Of a stretch of DNA of 64,000 nucleotides, positions 1 to 13,900 are shown one piece after another (positions within the stretch are counted from its first letter, which is position 1; every line of letters begins with the position of its first letter). Below the pieces are notes generated by a model. That model worked only from the letters and a program-made list of their open reading frames with translations. It made no database searches and was not told the origin of the DNA. A program made the position numbers and the translations under genes. This DNA is from Effrenium voratum (lineage: Eukaryota; Sar; Dinophyceae; Suessiales; Symbiodiniaceae), in assembly GCA_963377175.1 (NCBI GenBank), contig CAUJNA010003501.1:194236-258235 (forward strand). Reading direction: 5' to 3'.

Positions 1-174
1 GTGTCGCCTTGTTATGTTCTCCTTACCTTGTTATATCCTCAGATCCTCCTTCCCACCCATGCCCCCAAAGCCCTACAGCAGCTGCCACAGCAGCTGCTGC
101 TGCAGCTGCTGGCTGGCTGCTGGCTGGCTCCAGCAAGAAGGGCACAGAGAAGGAGAAGGGACCAGGAGCAGGCA

Positions 175-520
175 ATGGGCAGCGCAGGCAAGGACGAGCG
201 CATCGCCGGCGAGCTCCGCCCCTTCACAAAGGCCAAGGTCACTCCAAAGCCGAAGAAGAAAGAGATGCCAAAGCCGAAAACGACACTCAGCGGGCTGCGC
301 CAAGCACTGGCCAGGGTTATTCGCGACAAGCGCATAGAGGAGGCAAAGCAGAACCAGGAGAAGGCCGCCAAGGTACAGAAGATTGCATCTTCAGAGGGGG
401 AAGAGGTCACCATCGAGGAGGAGGAAAAGGACACAGCAACAGCAGAGCAGACGAGTGGTGGCAGGAAGAAGAAGGGGCCTGGTGGCAGAGCAAATTGCAT
501 GGCCTTTGGTCCAAAGCCTA
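175..520 (+). CDS. Lys/Glu-rich protein fragment, unidentified
   Basis: An open + frame reads a strongly charged segment: a Lys/Pro stretch (KPKKKEMPKPK), a likely helix (LRQALARVIRDKRIEEAKQN), an acidic run (EEVTIEEEEKD) and a Gly/Lys tail. The frame is open from the window edge, so an ATG at 175 need not be the real start. Third-position use and the alternating basic and acidic blocks look coding, but I recognise no family. It may be the 3' part of a gene upstream of the AIDA-like gene on the same strand. The minus-strand ORF at 518-997 abuts it, so the strand of this first kilobase is not settled. Confidence 0.35.
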
Positions 521-997
521 AATTAAAGCTTGAGGGTTGCTCTTGCATGAATCACAAGCCAGTGCAAGCACCAGCTCGTCCTTGTCGGGCTTTCCCAGCA
601 AGCCCAAGATGCAGCGGTTGCACTCCTCATTGTTGAAGGTGTTCATCTTCTCCCGGATAGCCTTAAGACACACCCCAACCACAAGCACTTGGCACAAATT
701 ATGCCCAACTTGTTCAACAAAGCCACCTTCCAGGCTTCCATGCGACGCACTGACACAGAGCCGTTGGCAACACTTGTAGGAGTCAAGCTGCTCAGCAGTC
801 CTCAGCCATATGACAGGAAATGGCAGCAAAGGGTAGGGGTGCACTTCCAACACCTCAAAACACAGCCAAGACTCAAGCAATCTGCCTTTGAGCAGGTGTC
901 TCCAATGCTGGTGACTCGGGGCCTTGTGGACCATGACCATCGCACCAGTGTTGAAGAACATGTCAGGACCGGCTTCATCATCACTCGGCAGCTCCAT
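518..997 (-). CDS. Uninterrupted 159-aa ORF, unidentified
   Basis: A single open frame begins with ATG at 997 (MELPSDDEAGPDMFF) and runs without an intron for 159 residues. It has several Cys residues in its C-terminal half, including an NEECNRC segment and a closing CDSC. Length and composition are better than chance, but no domain is recognised. An intronless ORF opposing the local transcription direction could be a retroposed copy or an accident. No spliced-leader relict was seen upstream. Confidence 0.3.
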   Translation of the reverse strand: MELPSDDEAGPDMFFNTGAMVMVHKAPSHQHWRHLLKGRLLESWLCFEVLEVHPYPLLPFPVIWLRTAEQLDSYKCCQRLCVSASHGSLEGGFVEQVGHNLCQVLVVGVCLKAIREKMNTFNNEECNRCILGLLGKPDKDELVLALACDSCKSNPQALI

Positions 998-2805
998 TGC
1001 TGACTATCAGCAATGGCCAGGCCCAGATCCCAATTTGATATATTAAAAAAAATATGCTATATGAACTCCAGTTTCATGTGCCATGGTCATTGGTCCCCCC
1101 TCCATCTTCACGCAGGGCTGAAATGATGCAGTCACATGCCAAACACACATTCAGCTACAAACTGTCACACGCAAAACATCATTGTACACCCCTTCCCCCA
1201 ACAGCCGACAGCCTGGCAAGCCAGCAGCCAGCTGCAGCAACAGAACCTGACATGATTCACAAGGCCAGCGCCTAGTTAATGGTTCCCAACAAACCCTGCA
1301 GCAAGTTTGCAATAACTTTGACCCAAGACCTGCCACCCACCACCATCCTCATTCTGGCAAGGTGCTGTGGCGCAGCTGCAGCAGCAGCTCCCCACACCCA
1401 CACACCCAAAACACCCAACAACACACCCACACACCCACACACAAAACCCATACGCAAGCACACAAACCCACTTCCCCAGTAGCCCCATAATTGATTGCAA
1501 AACCTTTTCAACTCTGAGCTTGACAGAAGCACTTGGCAGCGCCGCAGGGCGCTTCCCAAAAGTGCCGCACTAGCCTCTTTTGTCTTTTCTTCTCTTTCTC
1601 TCTCTGTTCTCCTTCCGCTTCCGCTCTCATCTACTTCTTCACGACAGCCTTTGCTTTTCTTCTTGTTTCTTCTCTTCTCCTTCCGCTCTCGTCTACTTCT
1701 CATGCGGAAGTTCCTTCTAACTTCCTTTGATCATACGGGTGCGTTTTTTTGCGGGTAGTAGGAAGCTACCCATAGTCGCGGGTCCCCCTATTTTAACGCA
1801 TGCCCATAGACGACTGGCGGAAACTACCAGGCAAATGATTGGTTTGCAAGACAACGCGGGTAGAACAAATGAACACCACACAAAAACAGTGTAGGTGAGC
1901 AACGGCCATTCATCGTCACGTATTATAATCAAGAAAAGTTGGGTCATGATGTTTCTCAAAGTCATTAGCCGACTTCTTGTTGGCATTTAAAGTGTGAAAA
2001 GGGAACACCGCTGCCGTTTTAGGGGCTTCCTGCTTTGGGAAACTGGCGATATTGGTTGTTGCCGTGGGTTGAGGGCTCCTCAACGAACCGATTATCAAAG
2101 CCCTAGGTGCCCTTCGTAGCTTTTCTTAGGGGAACTAAGAGGAACATGCGCTGCGTGCGCTCGCTGACGCGGCTTCCCTTAGACGACTTGGATCCGAGTG
2201 TGGTTTGCTCTCTGGACAGGGGTTTCCAAAATCGGCTCAGCAAAAGACACCCCTTCCTCGTTCACAGGCAGCACAAACGTCTTTGTCTTGGATGGTCTAT
2301 GGTATGGCCTCAGCCCCTTAGATCTTTCGGAAACAAATGGTTTTTCAGACCTTCACGGAGGAAGACCTTCAGGGAGGAACTGTTTAGACCTGACTCGTTT
2401 GTGTAATGATTTTTCTCTGGCGCTGAATAGCACCTTCCCAAACAGGCCACAATTCTATGTTTTTTGTCCCAAAATTTGGGAACCCCAACCAGTGAAAAAA
2501 ACAATAAGGGGACCCTTAAAACCCGACAGACTCATTCCCCAAGCAATGAACACGAAAAGGGGTTCTAACGGCAACTGTACAGAAGGGTCATGGGTCATGT
2601 TTGAAGAGTGTGTGTGTGTGATCATTTTGGGACATGCCGTGCAGAAGCAAGTGAGCATGTCCTGCGGCTACTTGCATGTCAACTGCATGGATTCCTGTCT
2701 CACAATGTTTTCCAACCATGTTTGACCACTGTCGGGGGTTGCTTCGGATATCTTTGGTTTCCTCCGGAAGTGCCTGTGACAAACGCCGCAAGGGGCCGAT
2801 CGGCC
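998..2805. other. No gene recognised
   Basis: Only short, unconvincing frames are seen here. The stretch contains a CA-rich patch near 1395-1445, a T/C-rich patch near 1570-1700 and one copy of a short dispersed motif (ending TATTTTAACGCATGCCC, about 1781-1805) that recurs elsewhere in introns. It may hold the 5' flank and untranslated leader of the AIDA-like gene. Confidence 0.4.
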
Positions 2806-5800
2806 ATGGAGAAGGAGCAGCTTCGGCTCTCCTGGATGGCGCGGTGAAGGGGGTCTTTGGGGGCGGGAGATGGTGCCTTTCACGGCAGGTGTTGGAGCCT
2901 CGTGCCTTCTCAGGTTGCAGCCCAAATGCGTGACCACTCCGCGACTCGAGGAGATAAGCTTTCCTTTTGGTTTCCCTTGAAAATGGTCCCACCCAAAAAC
3001 AACACCCCTTTAAAGCTCTTTGGATATTCCCACGGTTTTAAACAGCCCTAGTTGATCTTGATTAGCACCATGCGCCAAAATAGTAGCCCTATTAGTCTGC
3101 TATGTTCGCTCCCGCGCGGACCATTGGCCGCTGGAACTCGGAGGGCTTTTCTCCATGGGTTCTAATTGGTTCCAGGATACGCGCCCATGTTTCTCGCAAG
3201 GGAATTTATGGCGTTTCTGAGGTTCATTGACTCGGTGCAGCTGTTGCATATCCGCTGATGAATTTCCGTGGCAGACCCAGTTCAACAAAGCCCAGCAGCA
3301 CGACTCCTGGGGCCAAGTTGTGGAGGCAGGCGGTTTTTCGGCAGGTCGAAGGATCTGATGGGTTCTGGGAGTTCTAAAATCGTGGACGCCTTTTTTGGGT
3401 TGCTTTGAATGAAGCCCCTCAATTGAGAAACACCTATTTGGGTGTAGGGGTTTCCGATTTTGTCTCGCCTGGAGTTGGAGCGTTAGCCTTGAGTTGGGTT
3501 TGGCTTGAACCGGCTTGTGTTTGGCGACACTTGAGTTTTGTGGCTTGAAGGGTTTGTCAGCCCAGGCCCTATTATTGGTTTCGACAGGAAAGCCAGAGAA
3601 ACCCTTACAAGAAATCGATCCTTTTGATTTTGACAGAACTTTTGGGCATGCAAGGAATCGAAGTGTCGGCCACAGACCACGGTGTGGCCGGCGTGGCCCT
3701 TTCACCTAGGAGGTCGGCAGAGTCCGCCGCGTTTCGCGGACGTTTCCATAGTGTGGCGTTTGGGTCTTTTTCCAAAGGGAAAGCAACTTGCGGGGTCCAG
3801 CGGCAGACATTGATCCTTGCAGGCGCAGGAGGACTATGAGTCAATGGCTGCCCAGATTGCAGCGAAGCAGGCAGGAGAGCAGGTAAAGCTCGAACCCCAA
3901 AAGAGTCTCTCCTTTGCCCTGGTTTGCAACACCACCTTTTGGGAGTTTCTTTCGGGCGGTGTGATGTTTCAGGGTGCAATGTATAAGACATCCCGGACCA
4001 ATATGTTCACCAATGCCATCCCAATACCGGCTGCAATTGCGCCCGCTTCAATCAAACCCAAACAGGACAGCTACTACTGTTGTGCTTCTATCACCCCGAA
4101 CCTACCAACCCTTGATGCAAATCCCTTGAATCTTCAGGCAGCGGGTGTAGGCATGGGCTTGCTCCAAAGGGGAGCCTCTGAATAGCTTGCTTTCCTTTTG
4201 GCTTCCGCTAATACAACCCAAAAAGGGGTACTCCCAAAAAAGGCACACCCACACATAGGCGGTGGATTCTAATGGCAAAAGATGGGTGGTACAGAGTTGA
4301 ATAGGGGCGAATCCAGTCACTACTGGCGCTTGCTCTCCAAATTCCTTTGCCATTTGGGGGTACACATATTGACCCTAGCTCACATACCTTTCATAGCCTG
4401 CGTATTTCTCCCGCATTGTCAGCAGAGAGTCTTTTGACATCCAATCTGTTAGCTAATGACAGGGCCTTTCAACACTGGTGTAGCCTCCATTTTCAGAAAT
4501 ACTCACTTGAAATCTCTCAAAAACACCCGCATGGTGCCCACCCCTGTTGTTCTTTCCGGAGGACCTCCGGATATACTCCCAGAGTCAAAGACATCATGTG
4601 AGTGATGCTCCCTCCCTTCATGCCCACTTAGGGTTTGGGATGAGGGCAAGGATCAATATTTGCTGCCCATGTTGGGAGGGCCGGCTCTGTGGTTTTATCG
4701 ATTAGTAAGGTCAACATGTTTTATGTGTTTTCTACGAGTAAGGCCAACCTGTTTTCTTCTTCTACTACAGCGATTCGTTTTAAGATGACCGTCCAAACCC
4801 GGGAAAATTCCTAGCAGTAAGGCCTGCATGAGACATGACCGTTAAAGGAAGCCACCGCGGCAGGGCTTGCCCTCCATCACTTCCAAGGAGAAGGCACCGA
4901 CCCATCCGCCGCGAGGGAAAGCACTGGACGAGGTTTCCGGGTGACCAATGCTTTTCGGGTACCCCGAACCCTCCCCCTTGAAAGTAGAGGGCAGCTGAGT
5001 TTGAGTTTGATAATTTGAGAGAACGCGTTGATTGCTCTCTGCGAAAGGCATGCAAACTGCAAAGCAAAGCAGCGCGAGACGCATTTAAAACGTAAGTCAA
5101 GGCCAGGGGCACAGTCTCAGCAGAGGTGACATCCGCCTCTTGATTCTGTCGTTTATGGGTAGACCTTGAAATCACCAGGTTTGGGTCTGACTCGAATCTC
5201 TGTGCTTGTATGCCAGAAAGCTGCTTGGCTGATGGTGCTTGCCGTCGGGTCAGAGTCGCTCCGAGCTATAAAGACCGAAACACGGCAGGCCCCTTTGATC
5301 CTTTACATGACATGATGTTTTGGCAGACACCCTTTGATCATTTCATTATGGCTCATTTGGTGTTGCCTGCTAATTGGTATGTTAAGCTCCTTTTTATGTG
5401 CGGCACATGCAGGAATTTGGGCTTGTTGGGAAGTTGTCAAGAGCAAGTAGCCGCGTTGTCAAGGCGTTCAATGTTCAAACGCAGATTCGTTGGAGGTTGG
5501 GTCAAGATATCCAGTCTATGGTCAATTGGACTCACCGATGTCCCATTTTCCATTGGAGATCTTGTTTTGCTCATTTGAGTTTATCTTGTCGGCAAGGAGG
5601 ATTTCCTGTAGCTTCCCTTCAAAACAAGGGCACTAGCTAACAGATCCACCCATTCAGTTTTGAAGACATTGCGCTGCGTCGAGGAGCCAGGCGCAAGTTT
5701 TGGTAAGTCTGTGGAAGTACATTTGTTATGTGCGTGTCTGCTTGCTGAAGCGTAAGGTAAGCAGACACGCACATATCAGTCCTTCCAAAGGACACGGTAT

Positions 5801-7346
5801 GGCTTAGATCTGTGGTTCTTTAGGCACAGGTTTATTTAGCTGACACAGACCAGTCTTTCGCCCCCAAGATTCCCATGAGAGATCTTTGGGCTTCATTTTC
5901 GAATTTACCCCTTAGACTTAAACCCATGGTTCATTCTTTTCCACAGGGCCAACTCCTTCGTCAGGACATGGGTTCGTCTCAAAAAATCGGAGCCCACCTA
6001 ACTAGCCTTTGGTTTTTTCCCCTTGTCGCAAGGCATGCCCTTGCTGGGTTGCCGAGCCTCAACCCAAATCGCCGGCATCGAGCCTGGGCTCGCGCTCGTA
6101 GGACGTGCTGCACCGCTTGGCGCTGTGCTTGGGCGCGCGGGTGGTGGCCCGAGATATGGCGCGATGGCAAGTGCGTCTCTTGGGTTTAGCGGGGGCTCGG
6201 ACCACTTGTGGAGGGAAGCCCCTATGAGGAATGGGTTTATGAATCCAAGGAATCCAACGTTACCATCTTTTTTTCCAGTTGTGTCATTTTTGGGAAAGCC
6301 AAAGCAGCCACCTTTTTGGGGTTCAGATCGGGCGCATGTGTGTGTGTGTGCTTTTGAGGCTGGGTACCCTTTGTGAGGCTGGTTTCAAAGGAAAGCAAAA
6401 TCCGTATTGGATGTCCGTATTGGGGGTCCTCCTATTTCGACACATGCCCCCCTCCGCCGCTTTCCAACAATCATAGAAGGCAAGAAGCCTTCCAACAGGA
6501 AAGTCATTTTGCAGCGGTTGCACACTTTGATCTTTGTTGGGGGATGGGCAGTGGATTCTATCGAACGTACCCCATCTGCGAGCAAAAACGTAAGCAGTTT
6601 GACAGTGCTTTCTCCTTTCCATGGGTTGGTCCTTGGAACTCTTACAAAACTAGAGGACGACAACGCGTGGGGCGGCAACATCTCCAAACTGGACTGCGCT
6701 GCTATCAAATCCGAGCAGCGCTCCCACATGGTTGGAATCCTCAAGCTGTGTTTGATGTGCGCCACAGGTTTTACCCATTTGGGTAAGCAATATTTTGTTC
6801 TCAAATAGGGGCACTCAGCCATGCACCCGTGCCCTCGAGCAGGTTGCTTGTCCTTGAGCTTTAGTTCGGGACATCGTTTTCATGGGGGACACATCGTTTT
6901 CGTGTATATGTTCCAACTCCATAGAATGGAGCCCCGTTTGGGTGCTCGCTTTTACTCAGGCGCAGGCGCTGCGGACGATGCACGAGAACATCACCGTGAC
7001 GGACATGAAGAGCCTGCAGCCCATTTTCGAGGCGATCTCTTTGGGCGATCGATCCGGGCGACCCGCGGGCGTTTCGCCCGGCCGGGTGTCACTGGTTCGA
7101 TACATGCGTTGGAATGACCCTTTTGTGGTTTCCTGAAAGGGGATTTCACGGTGGTCCAACCGAAATGGATCCCCCAAGAAACACCGACTTTCCTTGATTG
7201 CTATTGGTTTGGATTTCCGAACTTAACTCTTTTCGGGAAGTTGTATTTTCCCACTAACCTGCAACAGACAAACACTTTTTGCGCAGGGGGCCGCCATCAA
7301 GAACTTCCGGCTTGCCCTTCCTTCAAAGGCTGAAACGCTTGCCGCC
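2806..7346 (+). CDS. AIDA-like gene, N-terminal helical half (exons 1-6)
   Basis: Exon 1 starts with ATG ([11 protein letters not shown]). Exon 2 ends HDSWGQVVE and exon 3 continues [11 protein letters not shown], together matching the conserved FDSWGQLVEAIDEY-type region of AIDA. Exon 4 carries [17 protein letters not shown] and exon 5 [19 protein letters not shown] followed by QPIFE, aligning with the family's later helices (a KLEDLKKLEPIL-like stretch). Exon 6 ([17 protein letters not shown]) is less certain. Start choice: 2806 is the only ATG giving a fitting N-terminus with a compatible donor. The GC donor at 2839 gives phase 0 into exon 2; a GT donor at 2844 is the alternative. Introns are 440-2800 nt and otherwise empty of recognised genes. 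Confidence 0.72.
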
Positions 7347-10300
7347 TTGCGAGGTCCTCTTCACTGGCGCAGAGCCGGATGTCTTTCCGGTGGATGCCGG
7401 GGCGCCCAGCTTGAGCTGATGGTTGCGAAATCCACTTCGCACCACCATGGGAATCCATGGTTGAAACCATTTGTTGGATGGGAAGCCATTGTCTGCTGGT
7501 ATTTGCAGGGCAATCATCAGAAACCAGGGTTTCTCAGGTGCAAACATATGTTGTTTATTCACGGTAGCACGGCCGGGTTTCCCGATTCCCCGCCGTTGGA
7601 GTGCAGCAACAGATGTGGGGAAGGCATTCTGGTCAGAAACGAGAAGTGCCCACAAGCCTGTGATTGAGATCCCTTCCTAGAGGCCTCATGTACTGAAGCC
7701 CCTGCAATGCAGTGTATCGGTTGGTACAAGTACTGCCCGTTTGGATTGCTCGAGGTGTCGATTGTTTCTCCACCCCTGCTTTCCCAAATCACCCTGACAC
7801 ACGAGCCAACCCGTTTGACTATTGGTTCTGCCTGTACATATTCTCTGTATAATTCCTGTCAGCACCTAGTTTGAACATGCGCAACACGTTCAAGACGCAA
7901 GACCATGCAATGAGATTCTGGATATGATGGTGACCAGCTCATTGTTGGGACGCTGGCAAAGCATGATGGGGAGTGGTGGTGTGGACTCACCAGGCATGAA
8001 ATGGTGTGGAAGGCTGGCAAATTGAACATGCGGCACCTTAAAGTAGGCTTGGGAGATGTCCAGAGTGTGTGTGTCGGGTTTCGGGCCTTGCATGGTTTGC
8101 GCTTCAGGCAAGCAAATATCAGTTCGCCGCATCCATGATCAAGCCCAGTGCGCCGGCGTTGGGGCACCAGGTAATTAGCGATGCGAAGGGCGAGCGGACG
8201 ACGGGAAAGGGCCACCTAAGCGTCCATCATGAGAATTGGACTGGGACCAACTGCAAGCCTCATGCTTGGAAAACAGGCAGGCAACGTCGATGAGCATGGC
8301 CGTCTTTTTGACACGATCTGCCCGTCAGGACTTGAGCGCCTCCACGGCTGATAGTGTCACGTCTGTTGAGTTTTACTGGGGAACACCCAAGAAGAGGGCT
8401 TGACACGAAGTCCCATGCAGCGAGGTCTGAAGGTCTTTCCATTTGTCCAGAGAGCCTTCCAGGTACAGAGGGCGAAATCATTTGCGCTGAGGCTGAGGTG
8501 GTCTGTCGGGGCAGGGCAATGGATGTGGACCCCTTCCCCATTCTGCTCCGCAACCTGTCCCTCACGTGGTGTTTTCAATGATAAGTGGACAGTACCGGGG
8601 TATGGGGGTTCGGTTTGCCCTCGGTTTGCAGGTCAGTGGGTATCGGTTTTGGGAGGGTCCCTATGTCTTTCTGGTGCTAGTATTGTCAGTTGCTCCTATA
8701 GTCTTGTCATGTCTTGCCTGGAAACCTACCGATTCAGGCGGCTTCCATTTCGTTTGCCTTGAAATCAGCCCCACAAAGGCTGCCCTCAAAACAAAACACA
8801 CCAGCATGACGGAAGCTTACATGAGAGCAGAAATCAATAGAAATCAGCCAGAAGCTGCTGTTGTGAAAGGGCTTTTTGGGTGACATCTCCTGCCCAGCTT
8901 GGGGAAACCATGATCCTTCAAAAGTTCCCGCAAATGATTAATAATATCTGAGAACGCCCTTGATTTCCAAAACAGTGCACGCCTTGACTGCGCTTTGGTT
9001 GGAGCGGACGTCACTGACGCATGGGTATGTGTGATAGGGATTCCGAGTTTAAAGGTAGGCTTCGGTTTTCCTTTCGATTTCCGCAAGAAAACCAAATCTG
9101 CAAAGCGTACCTTTGGGGTTAGTGCTTTTCGAGGTTGGAGGGACACCAAAAGGCAACCTTTTTTTTTGGGGGGGGGGTCCCGTATTTTGACACGTACCCA
9201 TTGCTGGTCCACATTGTTTTGTGTTTAGGGACGACTAAGGAACAGAGACAGAACATATTGTCTGTGTACGCCGGATGTGGGCCAAGATGTCTTGGTGTAG
9301 AGCATTTGGACCAACTCGCGCGCCAAGATTTCGGCACGTGAGTGACACTAAAATCAGGAGGAGGCCGCCACGGATTGGCATCAGCGCCAAGCCGTACTTC
9401 GCACCGTGCGCGGCACGGTGGTGCGCCTCGGAGCGTAAGGTCTGTCTGCGGCTTTGGATGGGCCTGACTGGTTCAAAACGCAACCTGACTGGTTCAAAAC
9501 CCTGCTTTGTCACTTGTGAGCTTTTGCGCTTTTGACCCGTTCTGAAATCTTGTCAACTTAGCTTTCCCAACTTTCGAGCTTTTGATTTTCGAAAGCAACG
9601 CGCAGAACGCTCTGAAGACTATGGGCTTCGAAGCAGCCCTAGAGGCCCTGAAGAACACTTGGGCCGTATGCCGCTCCCAACAGAGTACCATTGCCGATAC
9701 GCTTTGGATGCGGGAACTTGGGGAAGACACCAAGCTGCATCCAATTGGTTCTCTGGATATAGGCGTTTCTTTTCTTTCGGAACCCCACTTTTAGACCGAA
9801 AGGGAGACTAATTTGGGGGATTCCCAAACCCATGGTTTCAGCCTGACTACCCTTCCACCAATTAAGATGGAACCCACCAGAGGGTCCATTTTGAAGGAAA
9901 ATGGTCTTCAAGGAACCCGAAACGTCAGGTTCGACGTGAATGGACGGGAGGGTAACTTGACGGCCGATTTGGGCTGAAGCTTGCAAAAAAGTCTCTCTTA
10001 GGTGCTTCCGGATCGAGAAAATCGGCCTCAAGGACGCCCAGGAGAAAGCCGAAAGCCGTTTGGTGCACGAGTTGGTGGGTTGGTGGGGATCTCCTAAACA
10101 TCTCCCTCCAATCATCCGGACCATCGGACAAAGCACCGGTTCGTTGGAAACACCATGCCCACTTTACTGGGTTTTAACCTTGCGGACGGTCCCGGCCGAT
10201 GTGCTTCCTGCTTGAGGATGCCCTTTTTGAGGCTTGCAGGAGGACGCCGACCTTTTTTTGGCGTCCGCTGTCGTCAGACACAGCCGCACACTGGTCTTTG

Positions 10301-10619
10301 CCCGCCGGAATCCTGGCCCGATGTGAGCCGTCATCGCAGGACTACATAGACCCTTTCATGACGGTTCTCGTCGCAGACTCGCGCGGCAATACCCTGGATT
10401 CTCGGGATACGCCCGGGACCCGGATTCCAGCCTGTGGGCTGCCCGACTTGGATTGGGTGTTCAGGTTTTGAAGCCTTGCTCCTGGTGGGAAGCCACCTCC
10501 CAACCCCCAAATCAAAATCACAGGGGCGGCTGGGCGGTTTGGCCGGTTTTGGCCCCAAGTTGTCTTTCCGATGGCAGCAAGAACGACTGGTCCGGGTGGC
10601 AGACGAGGTCATGAAGCGA

Positions 10620-10657
<38 letters not shown>

Positions 10658-10658
10658 C

Positions 10659-10697
<39 letters not shown>

Positions 10698-10737
10698 GAT
10701 GAAGATGACGGTGACGGTGACGGTGACGACTACGACA

Positions 10738-10812
<75 letters not shown>

Positions 10813-10855
10813 ATGACGATGACGATGACGCTGATGGTGATGACGATGACGACGG

Positions 10856-10910
<55 letters not shown>

Positions 10911-13900
10911 GGTGGTGGTGGTGGTGATGTTGACGATGCTGCTGATGATGATGATGATTATGATGATGATAATGCTGATGGTCAACCCTTCCTGTGCGAT
11001 TTCACTTTTGGAGCAGGGGTCGGCGGAGTATATATAAATATACATATAAATACGAACATAAATAAATACGTATACTATTATATATATATATATGATTATA
11101 AACATATGAATATATATATATATATATTAATATATTGGTGTCTGTTGGTTTGCACGGAGCATGAACCAAGCCGGGGGCACAGCCCACGAAGGGCGCGCGC
11201 AGGCAGCTCGCGAGCGAGAGGAGGGCCACACACGTGATGTTCAATCAGCAGGCCGGGTCAAGCAGAGTTCCAACAAGCAATCACCTTAAACAGCACCTTT
11301 TGATCATGCCACTTTAAAGTCAGCTTCTTTGTAGCGGGGTGATGTTCAGAGTGGAAGGTGTGAGAGCCCGATCGAAAGTCAAGAACAAAGAAGAGCTCGA
11401 ATGCAGGCTTCTCGTTGGTTTGTGTGAGAGAGATTGGTTGCTTTGCATTGCCAGCTTAGATAGCACCCCTCAGGTCCAGCGTATTTCTTGATATGAACAG
11501 GGTGTGACATATCCTGCATCCACACCTCTCTAGAAGTGCGTCTTGCCCAAGGGGCGCTCCGCGCATGACGGGCAGCAGTATTGTCAGCTAGCTGTACCCT
11601 TGGAACAACTTAAGCTTACGTGAGCAGCGCCCAAAAATCGATTCCTGGGGGCCAGTAGGGGGTTCCAATACCTGGCTTTGTGGGGTCATTGGAACGGCCA
11701 ACGCAATGTACGTCTTGTTCATCATGTTGGTAGGGCCCAAGTCGATGGGTTTTGGGCGGTCACATTGAGAGACCACATTCACCATCATTTGCTGGAGCAA
11801 GGGGATGACATTAGACACAAGCAAGCCCAGACTTGTCATTGGGAAAGGGCGTTATTGACCAAAGTATCACGCGAGTTGGTTTCAAAATGAACATCGACTG
11901 CACGCTATGTCACATGTATATGTGTTTCTATCAGGAAGCTACAGGAAAGCCGGCCAGGTCTACCTCAACGTGTCTTTAGAGGATATGGAGAGGTCGCGGC
12001 CGCCTTGGATCCACTGTGCATAGCTGTGAGGTTGACTAGGTCCCCCAGCGATCGGTGCCCTTTCGAAAACCGTTTCTTTTTTGGTTGGGAGGGTTTGTGT
12101 ACCAAAGTAGACCGCAGAAAAAGTTGGTAGCCTTATGCTAGCCTCTCTACTGTTGCGTTGATTCGTTTGGTTGAAGGATGGAGCGCTTCCATTGGCTCAT
12201 GTAGCAGATCCTTGTTGCCAAACGTTTTTGCCCTTGTGCAGAACACGGGGTTTCTCCCAAGATTTGCGGGGGCAAACTTGTGCAAGGCTTCTCTTGGGTC
12301 CTACCCACAAAGGGGGGGGCGAATCGCCCTGCCCAGGGGCGCGGCGATTTTCTTCGAGTTCAAGCACTACAAGCCCAAAAAGAAGAAGGTCTCCACGAGG
12401 ACCCGGTCCAAGGGACGGGCGTCGGGCTTCCAAAAAAATCCAGCACCGACCTCGAGGGAAACTCGCCCTCTGTGCGCTTGGAAGGGGATATCTCACACCA
12501 TCGAGCCCGGCTTTGTTTTTCATGGCAGGCCCATGGCAAGCGAAGGACGCCCCTCTTCGCGCGCGCGCGCTGTCTTGGAAACAGCTGACTTCCCCCACCC
12601 AGCCTCCCTGCTGCCTGCCCCGAGAGCGCCAGTATGGGCTATGTCTCAAAGTTTTTCGAGTCACGTACCCAAAACATCTCCGTGAAAAGCTGATCGACTA
12701 CCCTCGCACCAGCTTTCTTGGAAGTGCACAGACCCCTGTAGAAACACAACTTTCCTCTTGGAGGGTACCCCTTTTTGCCTTCCATGTTAGTTGGTGCTAC
12801 CGGTTACCCCAGACATATGGCTACCGCGAGAGCACGCGCTCGCAAAACGCCGAAATTTCGTCGAAAGGTGTTGGGCTTTCATGGAGCTGGCCGAGCTGAA
12901 GCGGGATGAGGCGAGGTGTTCCTGGGGGTTGCCCCCTCGTTCTTTTGTTTTTGGTTGCTTGCTTGCTTGCTTCTTGTTGTGTGTGGTTTTTGGTTTTTGG
13001 TTGTTGGTGCTTGGTGGCTGTTGGTTGGTCGTTGTTGGTTGGTGGTTGGTGGCTGGTGGTCGGTGGCTGGTGGTTGTTGGTTGGCGGTTGTTTGGTTGGT
13101 GGTTGTTGGTTGGTGGTTTGTGGCTGGTGGTTGGTGGTTGGGGGCTGGTGTTTGATGGTTGTTGGTTGTTCGTTGTTGGTTGGTGGTTGATGGTTGGCGG
13201 TTGTTGGTTGCTGGTTGTTGGTTGGTGGCTGGTGTTTGTTGGTTGGCGGTTGTTGGTTGGTGGTTGTGTGTTGTGTTGTTGTGTTGTTGTGTTGTTGTGT
13301 TGTTGTTTGTTGTTTGTTGTGTTGTTGTTTGTCGTTTGTCGTTTGTTGTTTATTGTTTGCATTTGTTTGCTGTTTGTTGTGTGTTGTTTGTTGTTGTCGT
13401 GCGGAACAGTTTTTTTTCTTGGCAGAGCCACCCTGATTGGTTGGCTGGTTTGTTGGTGGATGGGTTGTGCGGTTGGTTGGCTGGTTGGCTGGCTGGCTGG
13501 CTGGCTTGTTGGTTGGTTGGTTGGTTGGTTGGTTGGTTGGTTGGTTGGTTGGTTGGTTGGTTGGTTGGTTGGTTGGTTGGTTGGTTGGTTGGTGGTTGGA
13601 AAGCATGGGTGCGTTTTAGGAAACCATGAAACCGCTTTGGAAGCCAACCCAAGTGCCGGATTTCAATAAACCATCAACCCTGTTGGCAATATTTGGAAGG
13701 GACATGGAGTTTGTATTGGGCTTGTGCCGGTGGGCAGTAGAGTGTGAGAGAGAGAGAGAGCGATCCCCTTCCAAGGTAAGCCGGAGACGATTTGGGCGGT
13801 GATTTGGCGCCAAGTGTTTCTTGCAGTTCGTTTTTTGCCAAACGGGATCGAAAGGACACAAAATCATCTGCTTGATATGCTGGATCATTCTCACGCACCA

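Noticed and set aside
5398..5640. 80-codon + strand ORF ([13 protein letters not shown]...)
   Set aside because: It lies in an AIDA-like intron and does not fit the family or the flanking phases; a stray frame is more likely.
10434..11237. 267-codon Asp-rich ORF and its Met/Ile-rich shadows
   Set aside because: Translation of a GAT microsatellite in all frames; it lies between two AIDA-like exons and has no other coding signal.
12787..13669. Long Trp/Leu/Val or Gln/Pro/Thr ORFs
   Set aside because: Translation of GGTT/GTT repeats inside an intron.
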